From JASHPR01 sp963815375 (GTDB taxonomy: Bacteria > Actinomycetota > Actinomycetes > Streptosporangiales > Streptosporangiaceae), in assembly GCA_963815375.1 (NCBI GenBank), contig CAWFGX010000012.1, positions 422,486 to 486,485 of the forward strand: a DNA stretch of 64,000 bases. Reading direction: 5' to 3'. Under the pieces are notes generated by a model. The model ran no database searches, was not told the DNA's origin, and saw only the letters and a list, made by a program, of their open reading frames with translations. A program made the translations under genes and the position numbers. Positions 45,536 to 54,832 of this stretch are shown here, one piece after another; position 1 is the stretch's first letter, and each line of letters opens with the position of its first letter.

Positions 45536-45697
45536 GCCGCGGAGCGGCAGCACGCGGTCGCAGCCACGCTGGCGTCGGTGCGAGCCGAGGGGCTGGAACC
45601 CAGCGGCGAGGACCTGACGCTGTTCGCCGAGGTGGCCGCCGGGCCACTGTCCACCAACGAGCTGCGGCAGCGGGTCCTGTCTGGCTACCGCAGGTGA
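45536..45697 (+). CDS. VbhA-type antitoxin domain, N-terminus uncertain
   Basis: EAAERQHAVAATLASVRAEG, LEPSGEDLTLFAEVAAG and PLSTNELRQRVLSGYRR match the antitoxin VbhA family that inhibits Fic toxins. No own start is visible in frame after the LacI fragment, so expression is doubtful. The stop overlaps the Fic start as GTGA. Confidence 0.6.
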   Translation, partial: AAERQHAVAATLASVRAEGLEPSGEDLTLFAEVAAGPLSTNELRQRVLSGYRR

Positions 45698-46000
45698 GCG
45701 GCGCGGCCGCCGACCAGTATCTGGACCCGGCCAGCGGCGTTCTGCGCAACCTGCTGGCCATCACCGACGCCGCCGAACTAGCCCAGGCCGAGGCGGCGCT
45801 GTCCGCGTCGCGGCTGATGGACCTGGAACAGCGGCGGCTGCCCGACCGGTACGACCTCGCCCACCTGCAGGCCTTTCACCGCCACATTCTCGGCGACGTC
45901 TACGACTGGGCCGGCCAGCTGCGCACCGTGTCGATCGCGAAGGGAGCCGCCGATCCGCACGACAACGTCACCGGCGTCACCGCGCGACTGCGTCGCGCCC
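45694..46000 (+). pseudogene. Fic/VbhT toxin, truncated before active site
   Basis: GTG start in the antitoxin stop. DQYLDPASGVLRNLLAITDA and YDLAHLQAFHRHILGDVYDW with AGQLRTVSIAKGA are the N-terminal part of a Fic domain (AMP-transferase). The HPFxxGNGR active-site loop is absent; similarity ends near 45990 and the frame continues by chance to 46368. Non-toxic remnant. Confidence 0.75.
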
Positions 46001-46267
46001 GGCCGGCGCTGACTTCCGTCCGGGGCTGTCGGGGTCGTCGTTTGACCATCAGTCAGCAGCCCTGGCGAGTCCCGCCGGGCACGCCGCGACCGTCCCGCGG
46101 AGCCCACCGTAGTAGCCGTCAGCAACCACCAGCCGCAAGTCATAAATCGATGGTCTGCGCCCGACACACGATTTATTCCAACGCGAGTGCCAAACGCGCA
46201 GAGCCGGCGTCATGCGCTCAGGCTGTCGTGTTCCGCTTCAATAAGCGTTCATCGTGGGCGGCTGTAG

Positions 46268-47023
46268 CTAGGGTTGGTGCGCTGTCGATGGAGGCTGCTG
46301 CGCCACTAGCCGCAAGCCAGGCTCGCCGAGCTCATTGCCGAGCTGGCCTACGGTTCCTGAGCGTTTGACCAGGCGGCCCCACCGCTCATGCCGGCCATAC
46401 TGGCGGGCGATCTCCCGCCCGCTGGGAAGCGAGCCATCGACTGCACGGTGGGCCAGCGCCCACTGCCACGCCTGCTGCTAAAGTTGCCTGCTTGCGCTGC
46501 CTACGTCAGTGATGCCTCGGTCGCGCCCGCTCGGCTTGGACTGGCTTGTTCGCGGGCGCCCGGCATTCGTCTGGTCGTTCTCCCGACTAGGTGGGGCCGA
46601 CCCAGCCTGTCGCGGTTGCCGCTGGCCCTTGCCTGCCGCAGCACGGCGGACCTGGCGCATCAGCATCTCGTACGCGCCGATGAGCGCGAACGAAGGCCAA
46701 GCCGCGATGATCCGCCCGACCACCGTAGGCTGGGCGACCGCGACGTTGGCAGCCAGGCTTGCAGTGCTGCCGGCGACCAGCACAGCCCACGGCAGCACCC
46801 CGCCACGCTCCCCCGTACGCGAATCAGCTAGCAGCGTGGTCGACGCGGCCACGATCATCCCGTCAACCGACAGTGGCGTCAGCGCCGCGACCCAGCCGGG
46901 CTGACCATGCAGCTCGACCAGCACGTGCATGTGCAGGTAGGACACCGTCGCCGCGATCAGCGCCAGCAGCGCTACGCAGCTGGTCGTCGTCCGCCGGATC
47001 CACTCGTCCACCGAGCCGGTCAT
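46268..47023 (-). pseudogene. DUF2637 protein, copy B with in-frame stop
   Basis: 252-codon frame from ATG 47023 to 46268, interrupted only by a TAG at codon 182 (46478-46480) at the point where other copies have CAG or CGG. The N-terminal domain (VALLALIAATVSYLHMHVLV, LSVDGMIVAASTTLLADSRT, SFALIGAYEMLMRQVRR) and the C-terminal motif (QQAWQWALAHRAVDGSLPSG, REIARQYGRHERWGRLVKRS) are both well kept. Confidence 0.8.
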
Positions 47024-47081
47024 GACCAGCTCCCAAGTGCGAATTCACCAGTCAGGACGTATTGATTTTTAGGTTCGCATA

Positions 47082-47196
47082 CCCCTCGGACACGTCCCGA
47101 TCATGTTACTGACCTGCGGATACGTTCATAGGCATGGCATAGGACGCTTCCAGATTTCGGCGGTTTCCCCAGGTCAGAGGCATGGGGGTTCAAGTC
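47082..47196 (+). repeat. tRNA-Leu attachment-core fragments beside copy B
   Basis: CCCCTCGGACAC at 47082-47093 matches the acceptor end. GGCATGGGGGTTCAAGTC at 47179-47196 is an 18-nt exact match to the variable arm and T-arm of tRNA-Leu. The intervening 85 bp are not tRNA. Confidence 0.55.
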
Positions 47197-47558
47197 GGGT
47201 TCAGATCACAGAAAGATAACGAAGCGGACCGGGCGTCCCGCCGGGATAGTCGCCGCGACCGGCAGCTCGCAGCCCCGGTTCAGGATGGCGGCACCTCCAG
47301 CACCGAGTTCCGATCACCCTCGGTGGCAAGTGCTGTCCTGCGGACCATGTCCCAATGGCCGCCGATCTGCAGAGCAGCGTCACCGGTATCACCGTGCGAC
47401 TGCGTCGCGCCCGATCGGCTGATCTAAGTGCACGGTCGGCGCCCACTCGCGCTCATGCCGATGAGCGGGCATGCCGTTCTGCCGCCCGCCGAGAAATCCC
47501 GTTGCGAGTGGCCGGCGTCGGATGTCTGATTGATCGGCCACCAGTCACGGGAGGGAGC

Positions 47559-48140
47559 ATGACGGGCGCGTCGCTGCCCACCCCCACGCTGCGCACCGCT
47601 CGCCTCCGGCTGCGTCCCTTCAACGACGCCGATACGAACGACCTCTTCGCGCTGCACAGCAGCGCCCACGTGCTGCGCTACTGGGACGCGCCGCCGTGGA
47701 GCGAACGCGTGCGCGCCGAGCGGTTTATCACGGCTTGCCGGCAGATGGCACAGGAGGGCACCGGGGCGCGGCTGGCCGTGGATCGTGTCTCCGACGGGGT
47801 GTTCATCGGCTGGTGCAGCCTGAACCGGTGGAATCCGGACTACCGCAGTGCGTCGCTGGGCTACTGCTTCGACGATGCAGCGTGGGGGAACGGCTACGCG
47901 ACGGAGGCCGCGCGCGTTCTGCTGCGGTGGGCATTCGACACGCTGGACCTAAATCGCGTCCAGGCTGAGACCGATACACGCAACGTGGCATCTGCCCGTG
48001 TGCTGGAGAAGCTCGGCTTCGTGCGTGAAGGGACGTTGCGGGAAGACTGCGTCGTGAACGGCGAGGTCTCTGACTCGTGGGTCTACGGGCTGATCAGGCG
48101 GGAGTGGCGGCCGTCGTCCGAGCCGGTTCCCGCCCGCTGA
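47559..48140 (+). CDS. GNAT family N-acetyltransferase (RimJ/RimL type)
   Basis: 193 residues from ATG 47559 with GGGAGGGAG upstream. TPTLRTARLRLRPFNDADTN, SLGYCFDDAAWGNGYATEAA (acetyl-CoA site) and VQAETDTRNVASARVLEKLG then FVREGTLRED are typical of RimJ/RimL-like protein acetyltransferases. Free-standing, intact. Substrate unknown. Confidence 0.92.
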   Translation: MTGASLPTPTLRTARLRLRPFNDADTNDLFALHSSAHVLRYWDAPPWSERVRAERFITACRQMAQEGTGARLAVDRVSDGVFIGWCSLNRWNPDYRSASLGYCFDDAAWGNGYATEAARVLLRWAFDTLDLNRVQAETDTRNVASARVLEKLGFVREGTLREDCVVNGEVSDSWVYGLIRREWRPSSEPVPAR

Positions 48141-48380
48141 GTCCTCGCTCCCTCGCTGGACGTCGCCCGGCACCCGGGTGTTTCGCTTCGCCGTGTCGAG
48201 GGGCCGGCACGGGGCACTCTCAGTAGCCGCGTTGAGCGCGCCGGCTGACCGTCGGTGAACGCCTCCTGGGTCCACGTCCCTCTGACGGTGGCGCTGGGCT
48301 CATCGGCGGTCAGCATCACGCTGGGTAACCAAGATACTTGAGGAGAACACGCACTGAGCCGCCTAAGGGCCTGTCGATTA

Positions 48381-48940
48381 TTAACGCGCTGGTTTGGTCT
48401 TCGGTGTCAGGGTGATGCCGTGCTGTGATGCGTATGCGGTGAGGTCGGCCAGTGTGGTGAGCGGGGCGGCGGCGGGCTCGATGCTGTGGCCGGCTTGCTT
48501 GAGCAGTGGCTTGATCTGCCGTTCGGCCGTGGCGATGGTGCGGGTGGAGACGCCGAACAGGTCGGCCAGGACGGGCCGGGGTACTGCCAGGCGCTGTCGC
48601 ATGATGGTGACCAGGGTTTTCCCGGCGGAGGTCAGGGCCTGGGGGTGGCCGCCGGCGCGACGGCGGGTCGCGGGGCCGCCGCGGGCGATGTGCGTCTCGG
48701 CTTCGTGCTGGGCCTGGCAGGGAAGGGCCAGTGCGGTGGTGAGCTGCTCCCAGCGTGCGGCTGTCATCCCGGTCAGGCATGGGTGTGCCCAGCCGGGCCG
48801 CTCGCCCCGGCCGGGTCGCGGTGCGGGCGGTGGCGGCGGCACGGGCGGGCGGGGGTGCAGGGTGTAGTTCCAGTCGCCGTGCCAGTCGTGGCGGGTGAGG
48901 GGAAGTGCGGCCATCTGCTCATTACTCAGTCGCCAACACG
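48381..48940 (-). pseudogene. ISAzo13-like transposase C-terminal fragment
   Basis: SNEQMAALPLTRHDWHGDWN with YTL, then a Pro-rich linker, CLTGMTAARWEQLTTALALP, LVTIMRQRLAVPRPVLADLF and a terminal DLTAYASQHGITLTPKTK. This is the C-terminal part of ISAzo13-type transposases as I remember them. The catalytic DDE domain is missing. Confidence 0.6.
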
Positions 48941-49029
48941 ATAGATGGAAATGATCACCCGTGTATCACGCGATCTGCGCGCAGGCTGTGGTGCTCCCCT
49001 TCATGAATGTTCGTCGTGGGCGGCTGCGG

Positions 49030-49620
49030 CTACGAGTGGCCCGCCGTGGATGCGGGCTGCTGTGCTACCAGTCGCAGGCCGGGCTCACTGGGCTCATTGC
49101 CGATCTGGCCTGCAGCCCCTGAGCGTTTGACCAGGCGGCCCCAGCGTTCATGCCGGCCGTACTGCCCGGCGATCTCCCGTCCGCTGGGAAGGGAGCCATC
49201 ACCCGTCGGGTGGGCCCGTGCCCACTGCCACGCCTGCCGCTGAAGTTCCCGGCCCGCACCACCAGCACCCGCGATGCCCGGGCTGGCGTCCGCCTGGCCC
49301 GGACGGGTGAGCCCGCGAACGCCCCATAGTCGTGCCGGCAATTTCCCGGTCCGCGCTGTGCGGCCCAGCCTGTCGCCGCTGTTCCTTCAGCTGTTGCCTG
49401 CTGGGGTCTGCAGCACGGCGGCGCACCTGGCGCATCAGCATTTCGTAAGCGCGCCGATGAGCGCAAACGACGGCCAGGCCGCAATCACCCGCCCCATCAG
49501 CATCGGGCTGGGCAACCGCGACATTAGCGGCCAGGCTCGCCGTGCTGCCCGCAACCAGCAAAGCTCACGGCAGCACCCCGCCGCGCTCCCCCGCACGCGA
49601 ATCGGCTAGCAGCGTGGTCG
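49030..49620 (-). pseudogene. DUF2637 protein, copy C (degenerate)
   Basis: C-terminal motif in frame (QRQAWQWARAHPTGDGSLPS, EIAGQYGRHERWGRLVKRSG). The membrane half LVAGSTASLAANVAVAQP and YEMLMRQVRR needs two frame changes near 49455 and 49485. The N-terminal helices are missing. It shares downstream sequence with copy B (near 46250 and 49010). Confidence 0.75.
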
Positions 49621-49702
49621 CGCGGCGGACGGGGTCGTGTTGGCCATCAGGCAACTCTCGGGTTTCGGCCGGAGGCCTGGGCCAGCCGTGGACCCAGCAG
49701 AT

Positions 49703-49790
49703 GACGAGAATCCCACGGTAAGACGGCCGCGACGATCACGTCATGTCACGGCCCGCGACTCGCGCGACAGCACTACTGACCGGGCATTCT
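49703..49790 (+). repeat. Dispersed 88-bp repeat, copy 1
   Basis: About 80 percent identical by eye to 63615-63703. It includes GACGAGAA-CCCACGGTAAG and an ATG frame starting MSRPATRATALLTGH, compared with MSPTRTRATAPLTGH in copy 2. Probably the 5' end of an insertion sequence. Cut off by the next gene. Confidence 0.55.
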
Positions 49791-49807
49791 CGCGACGCGG
49801 CCGATCG

Positions 49808-51499
49808 CTACGGGACCAGTACTGGTAGTGAGAGGACGGTCTCGCGGTGGCTGATCTCAATGTCCACCGGCACGAGGCTAGTGGCGGTCGCGATCTGCTC
49901 GGAGGTTCCAGTGTTGCGAGCCCAGCGGGGGTGGGCACCGCCGGACACCTGGACGCGGAGACGGTGGCCGGGTGCGAAGCGGTGGGCGGTCGCGCTCATC
50001 GGAACCTCGATCTCGGTCCAGCCGTCCGCGTCGGCTGGCGGCGTACCGTCCAGCCGTAGCAGCCCGTCGCAGATGTTCCACGACGTGCCCCTGGCGTCCA
50101 CGTCGCACAGCCGGGCGAAGACGTCGAAGTTCGGACTGCTACCGCGAACCCGCAGCCGGAGGCTGACCGGGCCGATGACCTCTTGCGGTTCGCTGATGAC
50201 CGGGCCGGTGAAGACGAGGACGTCCTCGCGTGCCTCCAGCTTGGCGTTGTCCTTCGAGCCGAAGCCATTGCTGTCCATGCGGGGCCCGCCGACCGAGGGC
50301 GTCGGATCGTGGGGGTCGTAGCGGAACGATGACGTGCCCTCGCCAGGCGAGTCTGCGAGGGTTCCGCCGGCGTGCAGGTGCCATGACTGCGCGATGGCGT
50401 CTGGCGGCGGCCAGTCGGCCAGGTCACGCCACTGTCCTTTGCCGCCGATCTCGCCGACGTGGACGCGCACGGGGGTCGGGCCGGGAGCATCCCCGTTCAC
50501 GGTCAGGTGCGCCCGCAGCCACGCGAGTGCCTCTCCGGCGATGATCGGCATGTCCTTGTTGAACCCGGACGAGTGGTTCCACGGGCCGACGACCAGCCGC
50601 ACCGTGCGGCCGGCCTCACGAAGCCGCCGGTAGCTGTCCAGCGTCCCGTCGATGACGACGTCATACCAGCCGCCGAGCAGGTGGACCGGTGGCAGGGAGT
50701 TGATGTCCGGATCGGCACGCCGCGGTCCCCAGTACCGATCGCCGGCGGCCGGGTGTGCCAGCCAGTCCTCAAGGTAGCCGACCCGCTTCCCGAAGGCCAG
50801 CTTGTACCCGGGTATGAGCGGCAGCATCCGCGTCACCTTCCTGTAGGTGAGCATGAGCCGCACAACCGCGCCCATGAACGGGCGGAACCCCTTGTCCTGG
50901 GAGAGCATGGCGGCCACCCCGGTCAGCGTGGCCTCCATGGCGAAGGCGCCGCCTGGATAGAGGAACCCGTAGAAGTCCTCCGTGCTGACCTGGACGACCA
51001 TCGCCTTGAGTTCCGGCGGCGCGTCATTCGCCAGCGCCCACTGGGTGAAGCCGAGGTAGCTCGCGCCTATCGTGGCGAGCGAACCGTTGAACCAGGGCTG
51101 CTCGCGCAGCCAGGCGATCGTCGCCTGGGCGTCGGCCGCTTCGTCGGTGAACGGCTCGTGGCTGCCGCCGGATCCGCCCGTTCCCCGTGTGCTCTGCAGC
51201 AGGACGTTGTAGCCATGCTCGGCGAACAGGCCCCCGTACATGAAGTCGTAGGGGAACCCGCGCCCGTATGGGGTGCGAACGAGCAGCGTGGGGCACGGCT
51301 CGCCAGTCTGCGGGATGTACCGGTCGGCTATCTGGTGCGTCCCGTCCGGCATCGGGATCCGGATACCCCGCTCCAGCGCCACCGCGCACGCGGGCGCGGG
51401 CAGGCCCTTACGGGACTGGCGCGTGAAGAACCTGACGTGCCTGGGCAGCTTGGCGGTACGTTCCGTCGTCGCCAGCTTTTCTTTCGTGTCCTGTGCCAT
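49808..51499 (-). CDS. CocE/NonD family hydrolase
   Basis: 563 residues from ATG 51499 (GGGAGC upstream). Alpha/beta hydrolase of the cocaine esterase/X-Pro dipeptidyl-peptidase family: CPTLLVRTPYGRGFPYD, LLQSTRGTGGSGG, nucleophile in ATIGASYLGFTQWALAN, Asp in VHLLGGWYDVVIDGT, His in VGPWNHSSGFNKD. The jelly-roll C-terminal domain follows (PVISEPQEVIGPVSLRLRVR). Likely an esterase or acylase on small substrates. Controlled by the divergent TetR. Confidence 0.92.
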   Translation of the reverse strand: MAQDTKEKLATTERTAKLPRHVRFFTRQSRKGLPAPACAVALERGIRIPMPDGTHQIADRYIPQTGEPCPTLLVRTPYGRGFPYDFMYGGLFAEHGYNVLLQSTRGTGGSGGSHEPFTDEAADAQATIAWLREQPWFNGSLATIGASYLGFTQWALANDAPPELKAMVVQVSTEDFYGFLYPGGAFAMEATLTGVAAMLSQDKGFRPFMGAVVRLMLTYRKVTRMLPLIPGYKLAFGKRVGYLEDWLAHPAAGDRYWGPRRADPDINSLPPVHLLGGWYDVVIDGTLDSYRRLREAGRTVRLVVGPWNHSSGFNKDMPIIAGEALAWLRAHLTVNGDAPGPTPVRVHVGEIGGKGQWRDLADWPPPDAIAQSWHLHAGGTLADSPGEGTSSFRYDPHDPTPSVGGPRMDSNGFGSKDNAKLEAREDVLVFTGPVISEPQEVIGPVSLRLRVRGSSPNFDVFARLCDVDARGTSWNICDGLLRLDGTPPADADGWTEIEVPMSATAHRFAPGHRLRVQVSGGAHPRWARNTGTSEQIATATSLVPVDIEISHRETVLSLPVLVP

Positions 51500-51509
51500 C
51501 ACCGGCTCC

Positions 51510-51542
51510 CTTCGCGAGCATTCGCGTACGTCGTTCGCGAAG
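51510..51542. promoter_or_regulatory. TetR-type operator candidate
   Basis: CTTCGCGA (51510-51517) and TCGCGAAG (51535-51542) in inverted order, with a further TTCGCG in between and GATCGCGAAAG at 51568. It lies between the divergent CocE and TetR genes. Confidence 0.5.
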
Positions 51543-51588
51543 TCGAGCATACTAGATTGAGAACGGCGATCGCGAAAGGGAGGCGGAG

Positions 51589-52278
51589 ATGACGGCGGGG
51601 GAACGGCCGGCGGCGAGCATCTGGCTGCGCCCGGAGCGGTCTGCGGTCGGCCGCCCCGCGCAGTGGAGCCGGGCCGAGATCACCCAGGTCGCGTTGCGAG
51701 TCGCCGATGCCGAGGGCCTGGACGCGGTCTCGATGCGGCGCGTGGCCGCCGAGCTCGGCACCGGCGCCGCGTCGCTGTACCGCTACGTCGAGACCCGCGA
51801 GGACCTCCTCGACCTGATGACCGATGCCACGGGCGCAGAGTACGAGCCCGCCCCGCCAACCGGTGACTGGCTCGCCGACCTCATCGCCTTCGGGGAGCAG
51901 GCCCGCTTCATCTTCCGCCGCCACCGCTGGCTGGCCGGGCTCACCATGACCCGCCCGGTCATCGGCCCCAACGGAACCGCCCTGATCGAGCACTTCCTCA
52001 CCCTGCTGCAGGGGCATCCAGCGGGCATCGAGGCGAAGATGGAGGCGTTCGGGATGCTGAACGGGATCACCGCGGCCTTCGCGCTGCAAGAGCAGGCCGA
52101 GCACGGCCTGCAGGCGCGCAACCTCGCCTACCTCGGCCACGCCCTCACCTCCGGCAAGTACCCACGCCTAGCAGCGTTCCTGTCCCCGCAAGAACAGCTA
52201 CCGCTCCCCGAGGAACTCGCCGACCGGTACCCAGATCTCATCGGCCGCGTCCTGACAGGTCTGCTCGGCCCTGCCTAG
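51589..52278 (+). CDS. TetR/AcrR family regulator
   Basis: 229 residues, ATG 51589 with GGGAGGCGGAG upstream. HTH WSRAEITQVALRVADAEGLD, AVSMRRVAAELGTGAASLYR and YVETREDLLDLMTD. The C-terminal ligand domain (WLAGLTMTRPVIGPNGTALI) matches TetR_C-type folds. Divergent to the CocE hydrolase, which it very likely represses. Confidence 0.92.
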   Translation: MTAGERPAASIWLRPERSAVGRPAQWSRAEITQVALRVADAEGLDAVSMRRVAAELGTGAASLYRYVETREDLLDLMTDATGAEYEPAPPTGDWLADLIAFGEQARFIFRRHRWLAGLTMTRPVIGPNGTALIEHFLTLLQGHPAGIEAKMEAFGMLNGITAAFALQEQAEHGLQARNLAYLGHALTSGKYPRLAAFLSPQEQLPLPEELADRYPDLIGRVLTGLLGPA

Positions 52279-52671
52279 CAGGGTGAGCTCCGCGCGGACG
52301 CCCACCAGACTGCCCGTGCGGTCCGGCCCGTCCAGGGCACCAGGCCCGCCGCCTCACAGGCACCCGAGCCGTGCTCGGCCACCACGCCGCGCTCAGCGTC
52401 TAACCTGCGCACCAGGGCGCCCGGCACGAGCTAACTGCCCGGCCCGTTCCCGGCCGCGCGCACCGGACAGCACAGAACACCCGGCTCGGTACAGCTCAAC
52501 TGACCTCGGTGACGACCAAGATCACCATCCAGATCGGCGGCTCTGCGCGCGGCTATCTACCGCCACCAGGACGGTTGGCAACCCGCCCGCGGCCGAGCAG
52601 GCGGCGGCGGTCGTATGTTTATGCACCGCCAGCGCTGAAAGTGAATGAGACTCTTCTGCCGCGGTCAGCGC
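52279..52671. other. No convincing gene
   Basis: About 390 bp of Arg/Pro-coding noise in all frames; nothing recognised. Confidence 0.35.
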
Positions 52672-53055
52672 TCAGCCGTCCGCTCTGACCACGTCCTGTT
52701 CGCGGACCCAGAATGTCGAGACCCCTGACTGGTCACTGACGCCGTGAGCCAACTTGACCAGCAACGCACCGGGGACTACGTGGCTTGCCACCTCGGATGG
52801 CTCAATCTCGCAGACCAGTGTCACGGGGACTGGAAAAGCGGAATCCGGCCTGAGACGATCACCCTGGTCCACGACCGGGGGTTTGTCGAACAACTGGACT
52901 ACTGTGCCATCGGCCAGCTGGAGATGGACCTCAACCCACCCCGGCTGCGGCTCATCGTCCACCCACCGGACGGCCTCCGCGCGCACGCCCAACACCCGGC
53001 AATTATCTCGCTGCGAGGCGATCCCGGGCAATCTGCACGGTGGGCTTACTGTCAT
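52672..53055 (-). CDS. Hypothetical cytoplasmic protein
   Basis: About 127 residues from GTG/ATG near 53055. Beta-rich: RVLGVRAEAVRWVDDEPQPG, WVEVHLQLADGTVVQLFDKP and PVVDQGDRLRPDSAFPVPVT. I know such proteins as scattered actinobacterial hypotheticals. The opposite-strand frame of similar length is the shadow: the minus strand has the conserved charged pattern. No function. Confidence 0.6.
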   Translation of the reverse strand: MTVSPPCRLPGIASQRDNCRVLGVRAEAVRWVDDEPQPGWVEVHLQLADGTVVQLFDKPPVVDQGDRLRPDSAFPVPVTLVCEIEPSEVASHVVPGALLVKLAHGVSDQSGVSTFWVREQDVVRADG

Positions 53056-53179
53056 GCCGGGATAAGCGCGGGCAGCTGTGACTATGGGCATGATCGGGTT
53101 AGTGAAGATGATGGGAACGCTTGGCCGTACCAGCAGCCGTGGCTACACCGAGTGATGATGAGGGCGCTCGCCGAGCTGC

Positions 53180-53510
53180 CTAATTGTGTCTGAGGGCGTT
53201 GCGGTTGTGCCGTAGCGTTCGTGAGGTCCGACGGTCTGGTTCCCGAACCGCTGCCGGCCGCGTGAGTGGTCTGGCTTTAGAACGAGGTGCCAGCCCGTCG
53301 GGTCTCGCCGTGGCGTGGCTCGAAAGAGGTGAGAGCGATAGCGGATCTGTAATTAGGCATGCCCGCCACGTCCCCCATTGCTGGTGACGATGAGCTGGAG
53401 TGTGCTGATGACGGCTGTGATGATCGGCGTGGACCCGCACAAGGGTTCGCACACGGCGGTGGCGATAGACGGGGTGGAAGAACCGCTGGGTGAGCTGCGG
53501 GTCCGCTGCG
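53180..53510 (+). pseudogene. IS110 family transposase 5' end with upstream non-coding end
   Basis: MIGVDPHKGSHTAVAIDGVE then EPLGELRVRC from about 53417 is the start of the DEDD recombinase of IS110 elements. Only about 30 codons remain before the sequence runs into the DUF6461 gene at 53511. The 230 bp before it are non-coding and may represent the left end, where IS110 elements encode their bridge RNA. Confidence 0.7.
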
Positions 53511-54107
53511 CTAGGCGCCCCCTGTGGGCCGCACGGTGGCGAGCGGGCCGAGAGCCACGTCGCGGGACAGCCGGATGCCGAACGCGAGCGTCAGCACGTC
53601 CAGGGTCGCGATCTCGGGATTGACGTGGGACAGGGGAGCGTCGTCGGGGGGCTGTTCGACATCGAGTCCCACCTCCCGCATCTGGGCCACGAACCGGTCC
53701 GGGTTGGTGCCCCCTCGGTCGAAGGCCAGCAAGGGCTCGAATGAGGTCACCTCGGCGCCGTCGGCGAAGTAAAAGAAGTAATCCGAGGTCAGCGAATCCA
53801 GCAGTGCGAGTTCGGTTCCCGCCGACAGTTCCCGCGCCGTCGGCGAGAAAGCGCCTACGTTGAAGAAGCAGTTGTCAATGCAGAACGCCCATTCGCCGCA
53901 GCGGCCGACCCGGGCCCACGGGTGGCCGAGTGTGTTGTATGTGACCTCCGCTGTCAGCCACTGGCTGTCGGGCGGGTCCGCGCCGAGCGCTGCGGTGATT
54001 CGTTCGGGTGATATCCCGCGGACGAACGTCAGGCGGATGCCGTTGGGGTATTCCTGCTGCACCCAGGCCCACTGCGCCGACACGGACCCGTGCCCCTGAC
54101 CGGTCAT
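53511..54107 (-). CDS. DUF6461 domain-containing protein
   Basis: 198 residues. WAWVQQEYPNGIRLTFVRGI, WLTAEVTYNTLGHPWARVGR with GEWAFCIDN and YFFYFADGAEVTSFEPLLAF fit DUF6461, a family found near polymorphic toxins and immunity genes. The stop is at the junction with the IS110 fragment, but the protein looks complete. Function unknown. Confidence 0.75.
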   Translation of the reverse strand: MTGQGHGSVSAQWAWVQQEYPNGIRLTFVRGISPERITAALGADPPDSQWLTAEVTYNTLGHPWARVGRCGEWAFCIDNCFFNVGAFSPTARELSAGTELALLDSLTSDYFFYFADGAEVTSFEPLLAFDRGGTNPDRFVAQMREVGLDVEQPPDDAPLSHVNPEIATLDVLTLAFGIRLSRDVALGPLATVRPTGGA

Positions 54108-54832
54108 GAGGTCACAGCCTACGGGTCACCGTCAGCCAGAACGACCCAGGAACCGCTCGTCAGCACAAGGGGCAACGGCCTGCGAAGCCGCGTGCACGCG
54201 AATGGACCAGCTGGCCAGTACACGGCCAAAACGTGAGCCTCCTGCCACAGCGCCCAGCTCACAGCACGCCTGCGGTCTTGAGAATCGTCGACCCAAACGA
54301 GGCAATTGCTCAACCTGGTTGCCTATGAGCGAGCTCGATCCCGGGGCCGGGCGGTAGCTCAAGGTCAGGGCCGTCCGCAATTGCCATGCTGCAATTTCGC
54401 GGCAGGGCTCTGTCGATCTACGGCAGCGGCCACCGCTGGGTCTCTCCCACGGGCTCGGCATGTGCGTCGCCGAATCTGAACTGTCGTGTGCTGGTGATGC
54501 ATGCCATCGGAGTCACGCTCCGGGTTATCGCGAAAAGGCGCCAGAGTCGTCCGGGCGCCCTGAGAACATTGCGCCCAAGCGCGGGTGAGCTTACTGCCCC
54601 AAGCGCCCTGGGCAGAACTGACACGGAAGAGGTGCATGGTTCAAGTCCACGCAGGCCCACGCAATCAGTCAGCAGCCCAACGAGGGCACCTGGGCCGACT
54701 GGTCGGTCTGGCAGGCCGTGCCTGGGGCGTCGGCCGTCACCGCGGTCAGTGTGCCCGTGCGCGCGCCTTCGGCAGCGTCGCGGTCGGCTCGGCGTGGTAA
54801 GCCAGGAACCGGAGGCTGGCGGCTCGCGCATG
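54108..54832. other. Gene-poor stretch with tRNA 3'-end remnant
   Basis: No convincing protein gene in 725 bp. At about 54632-54655, GGTTCAAGTCCACGCAGGCCCAC looks like the T-arm and acceptor 3' strand of a tRNA different from tRNA-Leu(GAG); no matching 5' half is found upstream. Likely an attachment-site scar. Confidence 0.45.

Noticed and set aside
52744..53193. 149-codon plus-strand frame
   Set aside because: It opposes the minus-strand hypothetical, which has the better conserved-looking pattern; the plus frame has no ribosome site.
54590..54655. Complete tRNA gene
   Set aside because: T-arm and acceptor 3' strand are present but no 5' acceptor, D-arm or anticodon stem pairs upstream.
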